A DNA stretch of 64,000 nucleotides, taken from the NCBI GenBank assembly GCA_023412495.1, contig JAEYNP010000101.1:62001-126000 (forward strand), written 5' to 3'. The number at the start of each line of letters is the position of its first letter. Positions within the stretch are counted from its first letter, which is position 1. The notes beneath the pieces were generated by a model. It ran no database searches. It was not told the DNA's origin and worked only from the letters and a program-made list of their open reading frames with translations. Positions 61,538 through 64,000 of this stretch are shown one piece after another. The stretch is from Pseudomonadota bacterium (GTDB lineage: Bacteria > Desulfobacterota > Desulfobulbia > Desulfobulbales > Desulfocapsaceae). The position numbers were made by a program, and so were the translations under genes.

Positions 61538-63706
61538 TCAAAATCGTACCGGATTTTTCGCCTCTCGTGCAGATTCCTTTTCTAGAAAATCGCGATATTC
61601 GCACATATGACCCAATGCCTTGACTGCACGTTCGGGACTATTGAAGAAGACACCGTTAAATTTTGAGTTTTCAACTTCATAAATCGAACGTTTTCTCGGG
61701 TCGGAAGTCAGAGTTACACCAAGAATCGGTTTTCTAAACCTCTCCATCAATTCAACTGTATGCCTGATGTACCGATGCCCCCATTTATGCAGCCCTTGGA
61801 GAATTTTCTGCGAGTCTTTCGGATCACTCTCAGTGTCTACTGCATGAACGGAATCCAACAATGTTTCTAAAAGATATTCCCGTCCGGAAATTCCGAGATG
61901 TATTATTGCATCACATCCGTCCCAGGCCGCTAACGCTTCAATGGCTTTCATTGGCAGCTCAAGATCATTTTCACCGACCAGATCAACTGGATTGGTGCGA
62001 CTCCAATAAGGTGGGAGCATTCCATCGAGCACGGCAACTATTTCATCGCTGAGTGGCTCCACACGCAAATTTTGATCACTGCACAAATCACTTGTGACAA
62101 CCCCCCATCCTCCCCCAAGAGTCATTATTGCAACCCTGCGACCTTGAGGCATCGGCAGTGAAGAAAACGCCATCGAGGCATCCAGCATATCCGCCGGTTG
62201 ATGGACACTTACCACACCGTTTTGCCGGCAAAGCGCCTCAAACAGCCTGAAGTCTGCCGCCATAGCCCCCGTATGGCTTGCCGCTGCGCGATCTCCGGCC
62301 TCTGTTCTCCCACCTTTGAGGACTATTACAGGTTTCTTCCTGCCTACTCTGCGCGCCGATTCGAAAAACCTTTTCCCGTCCTTGACACTCTCAAGATAGA
62401 GAAGAACCGTTTTGGTCAGCTCATCCACCTCAAAAGCTTCCATAAAATCCTCTATGGCGACCATTGCCTCGTTGCCACTTCCTCCGAAAGCCCTGATTCC
62501 CAACCCCTGAGATTCGGCAAAACTCAGCAACTGTACACCCATATTTCCAGATTGCGATATAAGTGCAGTGCCGCCCGGTTTGGGCCCTACATGAACTCCG
62601 GTTAAAATGATGCCGGCATGGGGATTCTGAATACCCATTGTATTGGGCCCAAGGAAGACAATTCCAGCATCACGTGCCTCCTGGAGAAGCTGTTTCTCTA
62701 AAATTCTGCCTTCTTCTCCGGTCTCGGAAAAGCCGGAAGATATCAGCAATACAGACTTAACCCCCTTCTGTTTCAAGTCTTTTATCAAACCGCATACCAA
62801 TGCCGCGGGAATGGTTATAACGGCCAGATCAACAGGGCCTGGAACCTCGGATATACTTTTATAAACAGGCCTTCCCCACTGCGTTCCTCCTTTTGAGTTG
62901 ATCAGATAGACATCTCCCTTGTATCCATGGGCCAAAAGATTGGCAGGTAAGGACTGTCCCCATTTTCCAAATACGCTTGACGCTCCAATAAAGGCAATTG
63001 ATCCGGGATGAAATATATCACCAATGCGGGCAGGGGATATAACGGGTCGTCGTTTCTTCGGCGTCTCCTCCTGCAGCATGACGAGCCCGTCAACAGCACA
63101 GATCCGGCCTTCCGGGCCAACAAGCAGTGGATTGATATCAACCTCTGCAACATCCGGTCGTTCAGCTGCAAGTTTGGAGAGCCCCAGAAGACAATTGACT
63201 AAAGCTTTTCGATCTGCCGCTTGCTCGCCGCGAAATTCCCCTAACAATTTGGAAGCTTTTATCTCGTCAAGAATGGCTTCAGCTTCTATTTCGTCGATGG
63301 GTACAGATCTAAATACTACATCGTCCAACACCTCGGTATACACTCCCCCCAGGCCGAACATGACTATCGGACCAAAAACAGGGTCGCGAATTAATCCGGC
63401 GACAAACTCACGCTTGCCGCTCTGCATGGGCTGGATTAAATATCCTTCCAAGTCATTGCCTGCAGACTCAAGGATTTCCTTGGCTGCTTTCCGGACCTGC
63501 TCAATATTGGATAATCCCAGGCGCACTAATCCTCGATCGCTCTTATGCGTGAGTTTTGCGCCATGGCCCTTTATTACAATTGGAAATTTCAGCTTGACTG
63601 CAGCTCGAACCGCATCTTCCATGTCTTTGGCCACAATTTCCTTGACCACCGGAATGTGATAGCCCGAAAGAAGCAGTTTAGATTCCGATTCATTAAGACT
63701 TCTCAT
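61538..63706 (-). CDS. ADP-forming acyl-CoA (acetyl-CoA) synthetase, beta-alpha fused
   Basis: The 722-residue protein starts with an ATP-grasp (beta) domain (KLKFPIVIKGHGAKLTHKSD, DVAEVDINPLLVGPEG) and continues with the alpha domain: CoA-binding GSIAFIGASSVFGKWGQ and the phospho-histidine region near AAASHTGAMAADF. It converts acyl-CoA, ADP and phosphate to acid, ATP and CoA, giving energy from fermentation or amino-acid breakdown. The ATG near 63706 is preferred because AAAGGA lies 7 bases upstream; an ATG two codons earlier is too close. It converges with uvrA and lies 20 bases after a partial gene, perhaps in one operon with it. Base composition looks more AT-rich than its neighbours. 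Confidence 0.9.
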   Translation of the reverse strand: MRSLNESESKLLLSGYHIPVVKEIVAKDMEDAVRAAVKLKFPIVIKGHGAKLTHKSDRGLVRLGLSNIEQVRKAAKEILESAGNDLEGYLIQPMQSGKREFVAGLIRDPVFGPIVMFGLGGVYTEVLDDVVFRSVPIDEIEAEAILDEIKASKLLGEFRGEQAADRKALVNCLLGLSKLAAERPDVAEVDINPLLVGPEGRICAVDGLVMLQEETPKKRRPVISPARIGDIFHPGSIAFIGASSVFGKWGQSLPANLLAHGYKGDVYLINSKGGTQWGRPVYKSISEVPGPVDLAVITIPAALVCGLIKDLKQKGVKSVLLISSGFSETGEEGRILEKQLLQEARDAGIVFLGPNTMGIQNPHAGIILTGVHVGPKPGGTALISQSGNMGVQLLSFAESQGLGIRAFGGSGNEAMVAIEDFMEAFEVDELTKTVLLYLESVKDGKRFFESARRVGRKKPVIVLKGGRTEAGDRAAASHTGAMAADFRLFEALCRQNGVVSVHQPADMLDASMAFSSLPMPQGRRVAIMTLGGGWGVVTSDLCSDQNLRVEPLSDEIVAVLDGMLPPYWSRTNPVDLVGENDLELPMKAIEALAAWDGCDAIIHLGISGREYLLETLLDSVHAVDTESDPKDSQKILQGLHKWGHRYIRHTVELMERFRKPILGVTLTSDPRKRSIYEVENSKFNGVFFNSPERAVKALGHMCEYRDFLEKESAREAKNPVRF

Positions 63707-63725
63707 GAACATGTCCTTTGGGTTA

Positions 63726-64000
63726 CTAAAAAATGTACTTTTCCGCCTGGCTTGTGGCTTCGGCAATGAGCCGTTTGGCCGCCAGCAGGCCTCCGGCCCT
63801 GTATGAAGACACCCCTGCCATTGCGGCGAGAGACGTATCGTCTCCAAGAAAGGAGGCGCATTTTTCGGCGGCGTCGATAAACTGCCGCCTCGCCGCAAAG
63901 CTGCACAGCGTCACCACCGCCCGATACATTTCCCGCTTCTTCTTTGTCGCCGCAGCCGAGGCCTTTTCCGCACGCAGTACGGGGCTTTCCAGGGCGAATA
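63726..64000 (-). CDS. C-terminal part of a gene cut by the window edge, possibly acyl-CoA dehydrogenase
   Basis: The open frame runs in from beyond 64000 and ends near 63726, giving about 90 residues. The helical sequence FALESPVLRAEKA, then AVVTLCSFAARRQFIDAAEK and SYRAGGLLAAKRLI, is like the C-terminal helical domain of acyl-CoA dehydrogenases, where an ALESxxLRxEK segment is common. Placement next to an acyl-CoA synthetase agrees with that. Only the tail is visible, so the assignment is tentative. Confidence 0.45.
   Translation of the reverse strand, partial: FALESPVLRAEKASAAATKKKREMYRAVVTLCSFAARRQFIDAAEKCASFLGDDTSLAAMAGVSSYRAGGLLAAKRLIAEATSQAEKYIF

Noticed and set aside
63726..63929. 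A complete 67-residue protein
   Set aside because: The frame remains open upstream to the window edge, so this is the tail of a longer gene rather than a small gene.

Overview
The window looks like a chromosomal segment of a high-GC Gram-negative anaerobe, most likely a member of the Desulfobacterota (former Deltaproteobacteria). This is inferred from gene content: a PEP-CTERM/exopolysaccharide locus, FmdE-type proteins, an ADP-forming acyl-CoA synthetase, a GNAT fusion of the same family, a double-length UvrA, and many small palindromic repeats. No rRNA, tRNA or CRISPR array was recognised. No species name can be defended from the sequence alone.

Region 1 (0-16 kb) is an envelope and exopolysaccharide locus. 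On the plus strand it holds a WecG/TagA-type glycosyltransferase, a PEP-CTERM protein plus a broken relative disrupted by transposase debris, a WecA-like initiating transferase with a C-terminal PilZ-like domain, a small secreted protein, an outer-membrane beta-barrel, a Wza-like export protein, a Wzc-like chain-length regulator fused to a tyrosine kinase, and an O-antigen-ligase/polymerase-like protein with a TPR tail. A minus-strand group follows: a HEMGH putative metallopeptidase, a HAMP-like membrane protein, a SurA-N-like protein and a small thioredoxin-fold protein. Region 2 (16.5-19.2 kb) has a CxxC-rich YkgJ-like protein and a hybrid histidine kinase.

Region 3 (19.9-32.6 kb) is the most coherent island and appears devoted to molybdenum or tungsten. 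It has a Mop/TOBE protein, two ModE-type DNA-binding-domain proteins, a lone ModA, and a minus-strand operon made of a TonB-dependent receptor, FmdE, a SAM methyltransferase, a FecB/CD/E-type ABC importer and TonB. A second operon contains a sulfite-oxidase-fold protein, a second FmdE and a second methyltransferase. Six palindromes with CGTT/AACG-type half-sites lie in the intergenic gaps and suggest one regulon. The metal is inferred, not shown.

Region 4 (33-40.1 kb) carries a large atypical class A penicillin-binding protein, a TrmB-type regulator that looks leaderless, a branched-chain aminotransferase and an L-serine dehydratase, followed by a tandem MITE-like array. Region 5 (40.8-52.4 kb) is a minus-strand cluster with four predicted haem enzymes (two catalase/allene-oxide-synthase-like, one DyP peroxidase, one animal-type haem peroxidase), two proteins of unknown function, and a frameshifted multidomain protein (peptidoglycan-binding, GH19, papain, serine hydrolase).

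Region 6 (53-64 kb) holds an acyl-CoA-synthetase/GNAT protein, the fused UvrA, an ADP-forming acyl-CoA synthetase and the end of what may be an acyl-CoA dehydrogenase. Several families of dispersed inverted repeats fill the intergenic gaps across the window.
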